Of a stretch of DNA of 53,974 nucleotides, positions 41,330-51,591 are shown piece after piece. The stretch comes from Acidimicrobiia bacterium (GTDB lineage Bacteria > Actinomycetota > Acidimicrobiia > Acidimicrobiales > Bin134). The notes beneath the pieces are model-generated. The model made no database searches. It was not told where the DNA came from and worked only from the letters and a program-made list of their open reading frames with translations. Positions within the stretch are counted from its first letter, which is position 1; each line of letters opens with the position of its first letter. The stretch covers positions 1 to 53,974 of the forward strand of contig JAJEGM010000003.1 in NCBI GenBank assembly GCA_022819825.1, in the 5' to 3' direction. The position numbers and the translations under genes are program-made.

Positions 41330-42463
41330 ATGTTGAAAATGACCGATAATCAACAGAGATTCTCCTCTGGGCTCGACATTGGCCGTCTGCTACGGCCTTT
41401 CGCCGGGCTGGCAGTGCCTGCGGGGGCGGTGATCGCCGCTCTGGCGGTGGGGGCCATCCTGTTGGGGGTGTTCGGGGCCAACCCGCTCACCGGTTATCGG
41501 GAGCTGTTCACCGGGGCATTCGGAGGCCCAGACGAACTGGCCGCTACCGCCTTGAAATCCATTCCCCTCATGCTGGTGGGCGTTGGCATCTGCATCGCCT
41601 TTCGCACCGGCGTCATCAACATCGGCGGCGAGGGGCAGATCATCATGGGGGCCATCCTGGCCACGCTGGTGGCGTTGGCCCTGCCCGATGTCCCCCGCCC
41701 GATCCTGGTGCCGCTGGTGATGATCGCCGGAGGCATCGGCGGGGGGATCTGGGGGGCGATCCCCGGCGCACTGAAGGCCTACAGCGGGGTCAACGAGATC
41801 CTCAGCACCATCATGATGAACATCATCGCCGGGTTCTTCATGAGCTTCTTGCTCGAAGACTGGCTCATCGAACCCGGTGCAATCAGAATCCAGCAGACCA
41901 AGCGCTTGAGCCACAACGCCGACCTGCCCATCCTGCCGGGAGGGACGCGCCTGCACCTGGGCATTGTGGTGGCGCTGATCGTGGCCATTCTTGGCTACCT
42001 ACTGTTGTTCCGCAGCAGCTTGGGCATGCGCTTGCGGGCGGTGGGCCACAATCCCCATGCGTCGCGGGCCGCGGGCATGAAAGTGGAGCTCAGCATTACC
42101 CAGGCATTGGCCTTCAGCGGCGCCTGTGCCGGCATCGCCGGTGCGGTGCTGGTGTTCGGCAGCGAATCGCATCGGCTGATCGGCGAGGGAGGCCCGTTGG
42201 CCTTCACCCAGAGCGCGGGATTCAACGGCATTGTGACCGCGTTGTTCGGCGGGCTGCACCCGCTGTTCACTGTGCTGTCGTCTTATCTGTTTGGCGGAAT
42301 GCTGGCCGGAGGCATCTCTCTCCAGCGAGCGGTGCAGGTGCCCCAGGCCTTGGTGATTGCCCTCAACGGCGTGGTTGTGGTGTTCGTGGTGGGAAGCCTC
42401 AAACTGCGAACCCGAGTACAGCGATGGGCTGAAGGCGATATCCAGATGGAGGATCGGGCATGA
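41330..42463 (+). CDS. ABC permease, nucleoside/simple-sugar type (BmpA-system subunit), 377 aa
   Basis: About nine membrane segments. INIGGEGQIIMGAILATLVA is the family motif shared by NupP-like and RbsC-like permeases, and GVNEILSTIMMNIIAGF and NPHASRAAGMKV follow. Matches the larger permease of purine-nucleoside importers that use a BmpA-type lipoprotein. An ATG at 41339 is an alternative start. It overlaps the second permease by four bases (ATGA). Neither the double-ATPase gene nor the binding protein, which usually precede it, is present: the upstream neighbour is the divergent Tad operon. Confidence 0.88.
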   Translation: MLKMTDNQQRFSSGLDIGRLLRPFAGLAVPAGAVIAALAVGAILLGVFGANPLTGYRELFTGAFGGPDELAATALKSIPLMLVGVGICIAFRTGVINIGGEGQIIMGAILATLVALALPDVPRPILVPLVMIAGGIGGGIWGAIPGALKAYSGVNEILSTIMMNIIAGFFMSFLLEDWLIEPGAIRIQQTKRLSHNADLPILPGGTRLHLGIVVALIVAILGYLLLFRSSLGMRLRAVGHNPHASRAAGMKVELSITQALAFSGACAGIAGAVLVFGSESHRLIGEGGPLAFTQSAGFNGIVTALFGGLHPLFTVLSSYLFGGMLAGGISLQRAVQVPQALVIALNGVVVVFVVGSLKLRTRVQRWAEGDIQMEDRA

Positions 42464-43395
42464 ACGATTTCTTCACCGTCGCCATCATCACCGCCACCCT
42501 GGCGTCGGGCATCCGACTGGCGGTGCCCTTCCTGCTGGCCGCGCTCGGAGAGGCGGTGGGCCAGAGGGCTGGCGTACTGAACCTGGGCGTGGAGGGCGTC
42601 ATGCTCATCGGCGCGTTCGCGGCCTACTACACCGCACTGGAATCAGGCAGTGCTGCTTTCGGGCTGCTTATGGGACTCGTGGTGGGAATGGTGATGGGCC
42701 TCATCTACGCCTTCATCACCGTGGTGATGCACGCCGAACAGGGCATCAGCGGAATCGGGATCTATCTCTTCGGATTGGGCTTCACCGATCTGTTGTTCCA
42801 GAAGCAGGTAGGCACCCCGAGGCCCATCAGCGGGTTGCAAGCCAAGCCCTTCAACTGGCTGGCCGACGACACCGGGCGGGCGGGCGAGCTGCTGTTCAGC
42901 CACACCATCTTGACCTATGTCGCTTTCTTGCTGGTGCCCGTGATCTATTTCCTCATCACCCGAACCACCTTCGGCCTCAACGTGAGGGCCGTGGGGGAGA
43001 ACCCGCAAGCGGCCGACACCCTGGGCGTGAGCGTGAACGGCATTCGCACTGCCGCCATCGTCATCGGCAACACCATGGCCGGGCTGGCCGGGGCGGCTCT
43101 GGCCCTGGAGATCGGGATCTTCCAGCAGAACCTCACCGCCGGCCGCGGGTTCATCGCCATCGCCCTGGTGTACTTCGGGGCGTGGCGGCCGGTTGGAGTG
43201 ATGGCCGGCTCTCTGCTGTTCGGCATCGTGTCTTCCACCGTGCTGCAACTCCAGGTGCAAGACGTGATCTCCGGATCGGTGGCATCCATCGCCAACATGG
43301 CACCCGCAGTATTGACCGTGATCGTGCTGGTGGTGGTGAGCCGTCGCATCGGCCAACCAGCCGCCCTCACCCGACCGTTCACCCGGGACAGTTGA
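42460..43395 (+). CDS. ABC permease, nucleoside/simple-sugar type, second subunit, 311 aa
   Basis: It has VLNLGVEGVMLIGAFAAYYTA and GLNVRAVGENPQAADTLGV, the motifs of NupQ-like permeases, with about eight membrane segments. Translationally coupled to the first permease by an ATGA overlap. The pair forms the membrane channel of an importer; the energising ATPase must be encoded elsewhere. The downstream betaine-type ATPase belongs to a different ABC family and is unlikely to serve it. Confidence 0.88.
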   Translation: MNDFFTVAIITATLASGIRLAVPFLLAALGEAVGQRAGVLNLGVEGVMLIGAFAAYYTALESGSAAFGLLMGLVVGMVMGLIYAFITVVMHAEQGISGIGIYLFGLGFTDLLFQKQVGTPRPISGLQAKPFNWLADDTGRAGELLFSHTILTYVAFLLVPVIYFLITRTTFGLNVRAVGENPQAADTLGVSVNGIRTAAIVIGNTMAGLAGAALALEIGIFQQNLTAGRGFIAIALVYFGAWRPVGVMAGSLLFGIVSSTVLQLQVQDVISGSVASIANMAPAVLTVIVLVVVSRRIGQPAALTRPFTRDS

Positions 43396-43458
43396 TCTCA
43401 GGTCGGTAAGTGACGGCGCCTTAACGCGTCCATCGGGGATCAACCGCGGATTTTTCGC

Positions 43459-43464
43459 TACTGT
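43459..43464 (+). promoter_or_regulatory. -10-like hexamer upstream of the betaine ATPase
   Basis: TACTGT gives a predicted start near 43471. That would leave a leader of about 47 bases before the GTG at 43518, which has the ribosome site AGGGCGGGG. In contrast to many neighbours this message would not be leaderless. Confidence 0.3.
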
Positions 43465-43517
43465 GTGCAGATCAACTCGGGGTGCCGATTCAACCAGGTG
43501 TCCCAGGGCGGGGTGTT

Positions 43518-44737
<1,220 letters not shown>

Positions 44738-44741
<4 letters not shown>

Positions 44742-46771
44742 CAGTGGTCGCTGAGAACTGGTTCAACTCCGGCTGGCGGAACAATGAGTGGCTGAACGAC
44801 TGGGAAATCCCCTTTGGCCGCTGGGTAGAAGAGGGCATTCTCTGGCTCAATGAAGAGGCAGAGTCGGTCTTCAGGGTGATCAAGTGGCCGTTCGAGAACC
44901 TGCTTGACCTGTTAACCGACGACATCCTGCTCAACATTCCTTGGCCGTTCATGCTGCTGGTTTTCGTGGTTCTCGGTTTTCTGGTTCGTGACGTGAAGGT
45001 GGGATGCGGTGCTGCGGCCGGCATCCTGCTGTGCGGGGTTCTGGGGCCTGACTATTGGCGTCTCACGATGCAGACCATCGGGATCATTCTGGTGGCGGTC
45101 ATCATCTGCGTGGCTATTGGGCTTCCATTTGGCGTGCTGTGCGCCCGCAGCGATCGGGTTTGGAACATCACCAGACCGGTATTGGACGGCATGCAGTTGG
45201 TCCATGCCTTTAGCTATTTGATCGCCATCATCTTCTTCTTCGGCGTTGGCCCGGTGCCCGGCACGATTGCCACCATGATTTTTGCTTTACCCCCCATGAT
45301 CCGATTGACCAATCTGGGCATCCGTCAAGTGCCCGGCGACGTGGTGGAGGCCGCCCGCTCCTACGGGGCGTCGAACTTCCGCGTGCTCACCGATGTTCAG
45401 CTTCCCCTGGCCCGACCAGCCATCATGACCGGTGTCAACCAGGTTCTGCTGTTGGCCTTGTCGTTCGTTGGCATCATTGCAGTCATCGCTGGCGGCGGGC
45501 TCGGCCAGCTGGTGCTGCGAGGCATCAACACCAGCGACCCCGCTCTGGGTGCAGCATCAGGTTTGGCACTGTATTTGGTGGGTGTTGTCATGGATCGCCT
45601 CAGCCAGCCCGACCCGTCGGACAACCGCACCCTGATCCGCAAAATCGGTGCAGCTTGGCGAGGCCAATACACCGTTCCAACCGTCCCCTCCGCCGAACCG
45701 GAAGAGGTCGCACCAGAGCCAACGCCAGTGGCCCGTCCCGCCCGACCCCAACTGAAGCCCGCCATGGCGGTGGCTGGCGGCCTCGGCTTGGTCGGGGGAG
45801 TGATTGCCATTGTCAGTGCGTTCTTGACCTGGGTGGACGGCGCTGGCCGCCTCAGCAGTTACGCCCGACCAGATGACCAAACATTGGACGGCACCTTCAA
45901 CGGTGTTGACGCCACCGGCGGAAGCTGGTTCGGGATCATCGTGCTCATCGTCGGCGCAGTTGTGGCTCTCCTGTCTCTGCTGATTTTGTTCCGAGTTCAA
46001 GATCGCTGGTCTTCCTGGTTGGATGCCGCCTCAGGTCTGGTGTTCAGCGGTGTGGCCGTAGTCGGATTGATGATCTTCTACTTGTCGATTGCCCCCCACG
46101 ACCTAGCCCCTTCCACCAGCCATGGCACCGGGGTGTATCTGGCGCTTGCCAGCGGTGTGGTCCTGTTGCTGGGTGGCTTGTTGGCATGGCGGAATACCCG
46201 CTCCAGCCCAGTGGCGAATCGCACGGCAGCGGTTCGATTTCTACTGGGAGCAGCGGCGGTGGGCTTGCTCATCATCGGCTCCTTCTCCAATTGGGTCAAT
46301 GACGAGCGGCCCGATGCATTCACTCCCGAACAGCAAAGGCTGATCGACGAAGAGCGGGCCAACCCAACTCCTGGGGGCGTGGGCGCATCGCTGATAGCCC
46401 AAGTCATCGGCGAGGCCCGCGAGGAGCCCAACCGCTATGACGGATACGACCCGCAAGGGCCTACCCTCGGATGGGGCATCTTGATCCTTGCCATTGCCCT
46501 CGCCGCTGTGGTTTTGCTCGGTGCAGTCCTACCGCGCGCCGGTGCGCTCTGGGATGCCCTTATCTTGGGGGTAAGCACTGCTGTCTTGCTCGGAGTAGCG
46601 GCCTGGGTTGTGAGCTTCCTGCGCGTATCGGTAGACGGCATCTTCACCGGCGCGGGAGCGCTGCCGGTGTTGATGGGCTCCGGGCTCGTGATCGGAACCG
46701 CGGTGGGACGCATCCGCCAGCGCAGTCTGGATGAGCGCGAGGCGGCTGACGCCGCCACGGTTGACGCCTAG
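44738..46771 (+). CDS. proW: Betaine-type ABC permease fused to an extra membrane module, 677 aa
   Basis: Residues 1-295 are a ProW/OpuAB-like permease. An N-terminal amphipathic part is followed by VAIGLPFGVLCARSDRVW and the ATPase-contact EAA loop EAARSYGASNFRVLTDVQLP. After a Pro/Glu linker (EPEEVAPEPTPVARPARP), residues about 345-670 form a further domain with about eight membrane helices. It looks like two related halves, each opening FLTWVDGAG or FSNWVNDERP and followed by a Gly/Tyr/Asp-rich loop and helices. No substrate-binding domain is seen. ProW proteins normally end near 300-350 residues, so this fusion is odd. The extra half may be a sensor or scaffold; its function is unknown. 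Confidence 0.85.
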
Positions 46772-46808
46772 TACTCTGGCCCACCCATAGCCGGGAACTC
46801 AGGACGCG

Positions 46809-46821
46809 TACGGTTGGGCCG
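46809..46821 (+). promoter_or_regulatory. Leaderless-type -10 element of the MFS exporter
   Basis: TACGGT (46809-46814) lies at -12 to -7 from the GTG at 46821. The same hexamer and spacing recur at 49238. Confidence 0.45.
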
Positions 46822-48203
46822 TGCTGGCGCGTCACTGGGCGGTCTTCTGGGTGTGCATGGGAGCGGTGTTCCTGGTCACCCTGGACGCAACTCTGCAACC
46901 GCTGGCCCTGGTGAGCATCGGTGAGAGCTTTGGTGCCAGCCGTCCGTCAACAGCCTGGGTGCTCAGCGCCTTCTCCATCTCACTGGCCACATTTGTCGTA
47001 GCTGCCGGGCGCCTCGCCGACCGGACCGGTCGTCGGCAGAGTTTTCTTGTCGGTTTGGCCCTGTACGTTCTCGGCTCTTTGGGGGGTTGGCTGGCCCCCG
47101 AGCTGTGGGTGCTGGTGTTGTGCCGGGCGCTGCAAGGGGCGGGCGCCGCGTTTGTCATGCCCGCGTCTCTCGGCTTGATATTGGCGGTGTGGCCCGAAGA
47201 CGACCAGACCCGGGCAATCACCGCGTGGACCGCGGTAGGTGGCGTTGCCGGAGCCCTGGCCCCGACCTTGGGCGGATTGCTTATCGACGTCTGGGGCTGG
47301 CGGGCGGCCTATGTGCTGAGCGTGGTCATCGGAGTGCCATCGTTTGCCGCCGCCCGTGCCCTGCTCACCGAAACCGAGCGCAAGGTTGTTTCCCGGTTGC
47401 CCGACTTTGTCGGGGCGCTCATGGTCGCGGCCAGCCTCGGCCTGTTGACCCTTAGCCTCGTGCAGGGCCGTACGTGGGGCTGGACCGACAGCCGCATTCT
47501 GGTGGCCTTCGCCCTGGCCATTGTTCTGGTGCCGCTGATCCGCCACCGCATCCTGGGCCACCCGGCACCCATCGTCGAACCACGGCTGCTGAAGCTGCGA
47601 ACTTACCGGCGGGCGCTGTTTATCGCCATCGCCATTCCCAGCTTCTTGTTCCCCTATTTCGTGATGATGGTGCAGTACCTCGAGCAAGTGTGGGACTACC
47701 GGCCGCTGAGGGCGGGACTGGCTCTCCTTCCCTTCCCTGCCGCGGCCACACTGGCCAGTGTGCTGGCCGGCCGACTGAGCCGCCGCTTCGATGAGCGCAC
47801 CATTGCGGTGGCCGCCATGGCCACCACCACGGTGGCGGTGGTGTGGCTGCGGCTTGTACCCGGCCCTGATCCCGCCTATTGGAAGGCGTTCTTCGTGCCC
47901 ATCATCCTGGGCGGCATCGGCGGTTGGGGGATGGGACTTCCCATGATCAACGCCATCGGGGCAAGAGACCTCGACGACGAGACCTACAGCCTGGGCATGG
48001 GAGTGCTGTCCACCGCCCGTCAAGTGGGGGCGCTGACCGGGCTGGCTGTCGCCTTCGGCCTGTTGGGCAACGTGTCCGACGCCGAACTCTTCGGCCGCTT
48101 CCAACAGATCTGGACCGTGCTGGTAGTGCTATCGGTGTTGGGCGTATTCGTCGCCCTATCCCTTCCCCACCGCTCGATTCCGAGACGAGCTAGCAAAACA
48201 TAA
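46821..48203 (+). CDS. MFS drug exporter, DHA2 (EmrB/QacA) type, 460 aa
   Basis: A polytopic transporter. Motif C-like features include WVLSAFSISLATFVVAAGRLADRTGRR (core: GRLADRTGRR, motif A) and ALQGAGAAFVMPASLGLI with APTLGGLLIDVWGWRAAY. These match 14-helix drug/H+ antiporters, here in a compact form. The helix-5 motif C (GPTLGG in relatives) reads APTLGG. GTG 46821 fits a leaderless message. It stands alone and no regulator gene adjoins. Substrate unknown. Confidence 0.88.
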   Translation: MLARHWAVFWVCMGAVFLVTLDATLQPLALVSIGESFGASRPSTAWVLSAFSISLATFVVAAGRLADRTGRRQSFLVGLALYVLGSLGGWLAPELWVLVLCRALQGAGAAFVMPASLGLILAVWPEDDQTRAITAWTAVGGVAGALAPTLGGLLIDVWGWRAAYVLSVVIGVPSFAAARALLTETERKVVSRLPDFVGALMVAASLGLLTLSLVQGRTWGWTDSRILVAFALAIVLVPLIRHRILGHPAPIVEPRLLKLRTYRRALFIAIAIPSFLFPYFVMMVQYLEQVWDYRPLRAGLALLPFPAAATLASVLAGRLSRRFDERTIAVAAMATTTVAVVWLRLVPGPDPAYWKAFFVPIILGGIGGWGMGLPMINAIGARDLDDETYSLGMGVLSTARQVGALTGLAVAFGLLGNVSDAELFGRFQQIWTVLVVLSVLGVFVALSLPHRSIPRRASKT

Positions 48204-48623
48204 ACACGAGGAGCACCCTGTGACTGGCGCCCGATGCTTAGGACCTCTATCGGCGGTGAGTCTTGTGGCTGTCGGCAATGGCCTTGCCGACCATCTCGTC
48301 GGTAGTGCCCTTGCCCGAACTCATCCCCCCAAAGCTCGGTTTCCCAATCGGGAATGCTGCTCGAGCCGCATCCTTTATCTCTCTGGTATCGGGGCTGTAA
48401 CCCCTCCTGGGGTCTGGGGGCGGAGGCGCGTGGCGCAAATGCCTTACAAAGTTCACTAGTCCCTTGAACGGATTGCGGGCCATCTCGGAATTGCCTTTGT
48501 GTCGGGGTCTGGGCGTATGCCCAACGTTACCGGCTAAATGGAGCCAACGGGCCAGCGTTTCCGGTTGCCGGCCTGCGGAATCGGCGAATCTGTAAGACTG
48601 GCTCCGGCTGAGAGGAGACGGTC
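48204..48623. other. 420-bp stretch between MFS exporter and DUF4389 gene
   Basis: Apart from a possible minus-strand small ORF (48247-48483), I see no gene, tRNA, terminator with a T-tract or repeat here. The last 30 bases hold the ribosome site GAGAGGAG for the gene at 48624. Confidence 0.5.
48247..48483 (-). CDS. Possible small hydrophilic protein, 78 aa
   Basis: A 78-residue frame starting MARNPFKGLVNFVRHLRH, then Pro/Asp/Arg-rich, then FPIGKPSFGGMSSGKG and a charged end ADSHKTHRR. No signal or membrane segment. The composition looks protein-like and better than the overlapping plus-strand frame (48220-48459), which is Cys/Arg-scattered. The ribosome site is weak (AAAGG ten bases before the ATG). 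Not recognised. Could be spurious. Confidence 0.4.
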   Translation of the reverse strand: MARNPFKGLVNFVRHLRHAPPPPDPRRGYSPDTREIKDAARAAFPIGKPSFGGMSSGKGTTDEMVGKAIADSHKTHRR

Positions 48624-49208
48624 ATGGATTATCCCGCCACGTTCGAGTTCAACGCACCGGAGAGGGTGGCTCGCTGGAGGGTAATCGGCAATTTGATCTT
48701 GTCGATTCCCCACTTCATTGTGCTCTATGTCTTGGGGGCGTTCAGCCTCGTTGTAGACGTCTTCTCCTGGTTTGCCATCGTGTTCACCGGGAAGCTGCCC
48801 GCCGGCCTCGCCGGGGTCAACTGCATGCTGATCCGGTACGGCGCCCGAGTAGGCACCTATCAGGACTTCATGCGGTCGTCCTACCCTCCGTTCGACTTCG
48901 ACACCTCCACCCATGACAACGGCAATGATCCGGAAGTGGTGGTCAACTTTGAACCGGAATTGGAGGGTCGTAGCCGCTTGAGCGTGTTCTTCCGCTTCAT
49001 CCTGCTCATCCCCGTAGTGTTCATGACGTTCATTTGGGGGATCCTGTGGATGCTGGCAATGTTCGTCGGCTTCTTCGCCGTACTGATCCTTGGCCGCTGG
49101 CCCAAGGGACTGCTCAACTTCATGATTGGGATCAACCGCTTCAGCGTTCGAACCAGCGCCTACGGCGGCCTCCTTACCGACAAATACCCTCCGCTGGGCC
49201 TGAGCTGA
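48624..49208 (+). CDS. DUF4389 membrane protein, 194 aa
   Basis: Two internal repeats, each with a hydrophobic pair followed by a conserved aromatic loop. ARWRVIGNLILSIPHFIVLY with FTGKLPAGL and GTYQDFMRSSYPPF in the first matches RFILLIPVVFMTFIW, LGRWPKGL and SAYGGLLTDKYPP in the second. This is the DUF4389 pattern of actinobacterial membrane proteins of unknown function. ATG 48624 follows GAGAGGAG, a good ribosome site. Four membrane segments are expected. Confidence 0.85.
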   Translation: MDYPATFEFNAPERVARWRVIGNLILSIPHFIVLYVLGAFSLVVDVFSWFAIVFTGKLPAGLAGVNCMLIRYGARVGTYQDFMRSSYPPFDFDTSTHDNGNDPEVVVNFEPELEGRSRLSVFFRFILLIPVVFMTFIWGILWMLAMFVGFFAVLILGRWPKGLLNFMIGINRFSVRTSAYGGLLTDKYPPLGLS

Positions 49209-49237
49209 CTCCTTAGTACGCCTCCTCCTGAGGCAGA

Positions 49238-49250
49238 TACGGTGTCGGCG
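49238..49250 (+). promoter_or_regulatory. Leaderless-type -10 element of the amidohydrolase/CoA-transferase/SDR operon
   Basis: TACGGT (49238-49243) lies at -12 to -7 from the GTG at 49250, identical to the exporter promoter at 46809. Confidence 0.45.
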
Positions 49251-50356
49251 TGACGCAGTACCAGTTGGTGTCGGCCGACTCACATGTGAACGAGCCGCCC
49301 GACCTTTGGACCGACCGGGTGCCTGCTCGCTACAAGGATCGAGCCCCTCGCATGGAGAGCTTCGAGCAGGGCGATGCCTGGGTGCTGGAAGGGGCTCATG
49401 ATCCCATCAACTTCGGCGGCAACTGCTCGGCAGGACTGCCGATTGACCAGCGTTCGGGGTGGGTGCGCTGGGAAGACGTCCGGGCTGGCGGCTACGACCC
49501 AGCAGCTCGAATCGGCGAGCAAGACCAGGATGGCGTGGACCTGGAGATTCTGTATCCGACCCCGCGGATCGGCAACCAGCTGGTGTGGCACCGCGACGAC
49601 GCTGAGTTCCACATCGCTTGCATCCGGGCCTACAACGATTGGCTGGCCGAATTCTGCGCCTACAACCCCGACCGTTTGTGGGGAGTGGCCATTCTTCCCA
49701 ATGTTGGGACGGACGATGCGGTAGCTGAGGTGCGCCGGGTCGCGGCACATTCGGGGATCAGAGGAGTGATGCTGGGACGGTGGCCCAGTGGCGACGAGGT
49801 GCTGTCGGTTGACGACGATCCGGTGTTCGCCGCGGCCGCCGAAGCCGGATTGCCACTGTCCATACACGTGGCATTCGCCACCCACGCTCAAGGGGACGTG
49901 GCCAAGATGAAGCTCACCGGCTCCATGCGGTTCTTCGACATGCCGGTAAGGATCACCCAGCTCATCGAAGGCGGCGTTTTCGACCGATTCCCCGAACTCC
50001 AGTTCTTGGCGGTGGAGACCGACAGCTCTTGGTTCCCCTACCTGCGAGAGCAGATGGACGACCGCTTCCGCCGGGCCAATCCGGCGACCCGGGCGCCCAT
50101 ACAGCGGGCGCCCGGCGAGTACTTCGACACCAACATCGCCTCCACGTTCATCACCGACTACTACGGCATCGTCAATCGCCACCACATCGGCGTCACCCAG
50201 ATGATGTGGTCCAGCGACTTTCCCCACGGCGGTTCGGATTGGCCGGATTCCCGTCAAACCATAGACAGCCACTTCGAGGAGGTGCCCGACGACGAGCGGC
50301 ACTCCATCCTGGCGGGCAACGCTCTCAGGATTTACGGACAGGAAGTGAGCCCATGA
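49250..50356 (+). CDS. Amidohydrolase family 2 protein, 368 aa
   Basis: PF04909-type TIM barrel with the N-terminal SADSHVNEPPDLW and central LSIHVAFATHAQ. It also has FLAVETDSSWFPYLREQMDDR and the C-terminal MMWSSDFPHGGSDWP for the metal Asp. First gene of a tight operon: its stop overlaps the CoA-transferase ATG by four bases (ATGA). With a CoA transferase and an SDR downstream it may hydrolyse or decarboxylate an intermediate of an acid that is then activated as a CoA ester. The exact chemistry is unknown. Confidence 0.9.
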   Translation: MTQYQLVSADSHVNEPPDLWTDRVPARYKDRAPRMESFEQGDAWVLEGAHDPINFGGNCSAGLPIDQRSGWVRWEDVRAGGYDPAARIGEQDQDGVDLEILYPTPRIGNQLVWHRDDAEFHIACIRAYNDWLAEFCAYNPDRLWGVAILPNVGTDDAVAEVRRVAAHSGIRGVMLGRWPSGDEVLSVDDDPVFAAAAEAGLPLSIHVAFATHAQGDVAKMKLTGSMRFFDMPVRITQLIEGGVFDRFPELQFLAVETDSSWFPYLREQMDDRFRRANPATRAPIQRAPGEYFDTNIASTFITDYYGIVNRHHIGVTQMMWSSDFPHGGSDWPDSRQTIDSHFEEVPDDERHSILAGNALRIYGQEVSP

Positions 50357-51591
50357 GAGTTGGCGACATCACTGCTCCCGAGCACACCGCCCACGGCAAG
50401 CCTCTCGATGGCGTCCGCATCCTGGCCATCGAGCAGATGCAGTCGCTCCCTTACGCCACCCAGCTCATGGCTCGCATGGGCGCGGAAGTGGTCAAAATCG
50501 AGCACCCGGTGCGAGGTGACCTGGGCCGGGGCTCGACACCCGGCATTGCCGATCCCGACGGCCGGCAGGTGGGCAACACCTACCTGCGGAACAACCTCAA
50601 CAAGCGCTCGGTGGGGATGGACTTGAAGAACTCCAAAGCCATCGACCTCATCCGCCAGATGATCACCAACTTCGATGTGCTGGCCGAGAACCTAAAGCCC
50701 GGAACCCTGGACAGGAGCGGCTTGGGCTACGAGGACCTATCTGAACTGCACCCCGGCCTCATTTACCTGTCGGTGTCGGGCTTCGGGAACTTGAGCGAGT
50801 CGCCCTATGGCCATTGGCCAGCCTATGCCCCCATCGCCGAGGCCATGGGCGGCCTTTACTCCATCAATCGCGCCGAAGGTGAGCACGTGAAAGTGTCCCC
50901 GGTGGGAGCGCTGGGCGACACCGGCTCGGGTCTCTACGCGGTGATCGGGGTGCTTATGGCGTTGCGCCAGCGGGAGCGCCACGGCCATGGCCAGCACGTG
51001 GACATCGCCATGTTCGACGCCATGGTGGCTTTTGGCGACATGGTGCCCAACTACTGGTCGCTGGGTGCCGACCCCCGGCTCCCCACCGCCATCATCAACG
51101 ACGGCTTCCCCATCGACTCCGGCGAGCTGGTGATGCAGATTGGCCGTGAGCACCAGTTCGAGCGCCTGTGCCATCTCATTGGTCGCCCCGAGTGGCTGGA
51201 AGACGAGAGATTCTCCACCCGCGACGGCTGGCGGGATCATCTCGACGAGATTCGGGCTGCGGTCCGGGCTTGGGCCGGCAACCGCACCACAGTGGAAGCG
51301 GCCAATGACCTGGCTGCCGCCGGTCTGGCCGCCGCTCCGGTGTTCGAAGCTCCCGACGTGATCGAGGATCCCCATGTGGCTGCCCGCCACATGATGGTGG
51401 AGATTCCCCGCGCCGACGCCGAAACCCCGGTACTGACCCCCGGCAATCCGGTGAAGATGTCGGCGGTCAGCGAGGGACCCGACACCCGGCCACCGTGGTT
51501 GGGCGAGCACACCGACGAGGTGTTGGCTGCTGAACTCGGTCTGGGCGAAGAAGCAATCGCCGAGCTCCGGTCCGACGGCGTTATCGGCTGA
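50353..51591 (+). CDS. Family III CoA transferase (CaiB/BaiF), 412 aa
   Basis: It has the N-terminal PLDGVRILAIEQMQSLPYATQLMARMGAEVVKIE pattern, of which MARMGAEVVKIEHP is the family core. The catalytic Asp is in GALGDTGSGLYAVIG, and QHVDIAMFDAM follows. Transfers CoA between carboxylic acids by way of an Asp-CoA anhydride. The frame is open upstream to 50029, but that lies over the amidohydrolase; ATG 50353 is the true start. The stop shares one base with the next ATG (TGATG). Subgroup and substrate cannot be assigned. Confidence 0.92.
   Translation: MRVGDITAPEHTAHGKPLDGVRILAIEQMQSLPYATQLMARMGAEVVKIEHPVRGDLGRGSTPGIADPDGRQVGNTYLRNNLNKRSVGMDLKNSKAIDLIRQMITNFDVLAENLKPGTLDRSGLGYEDLSELHPGLIYLSVSGFGNLSESPYGHWPAYAPIAEAMGGLYSINRAEGEHVKVSPVGALGDTGSGLYAVIGVLMALRQRERHGHGQHVDIAMFDAMVAFGDMVPNYWSLGADPRLPTAIINDGFPIDSGELVMQIGREHQFERLCHLIGRPEWLEDERFSTRDGWRDHLDEIRAAVRAWAGNRTTVEAANDLAAAGLAAAPVFEAPDVIEDPHVAARHMMVEIPRADAETPVLTPGNPVKMSAVSEGPDTRPPWLGEHTDEVLAAELGLGEEAIAELRSDGVIG

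Noticed and set aside
41281..41339. Leaderless promoter for the first ABC permease (TATGTT at 41329)
   Set aside because: The spacing does not match either ATG as in the other cases and no -35 is visible.
43430..43457. Intrinsic terminator after the ABC permeases (T-run at 43451-43455)
   Set aside because: The sequence before the T-run forms only a broken stem with mismatches, so I do not call it.
43482..43517. Upstream GTG start for the betaine ATPase
   Set aside because: No ribosome site there, while GTG 43518 has AGGGCGGGG at good spacing; kept only as an alternative.
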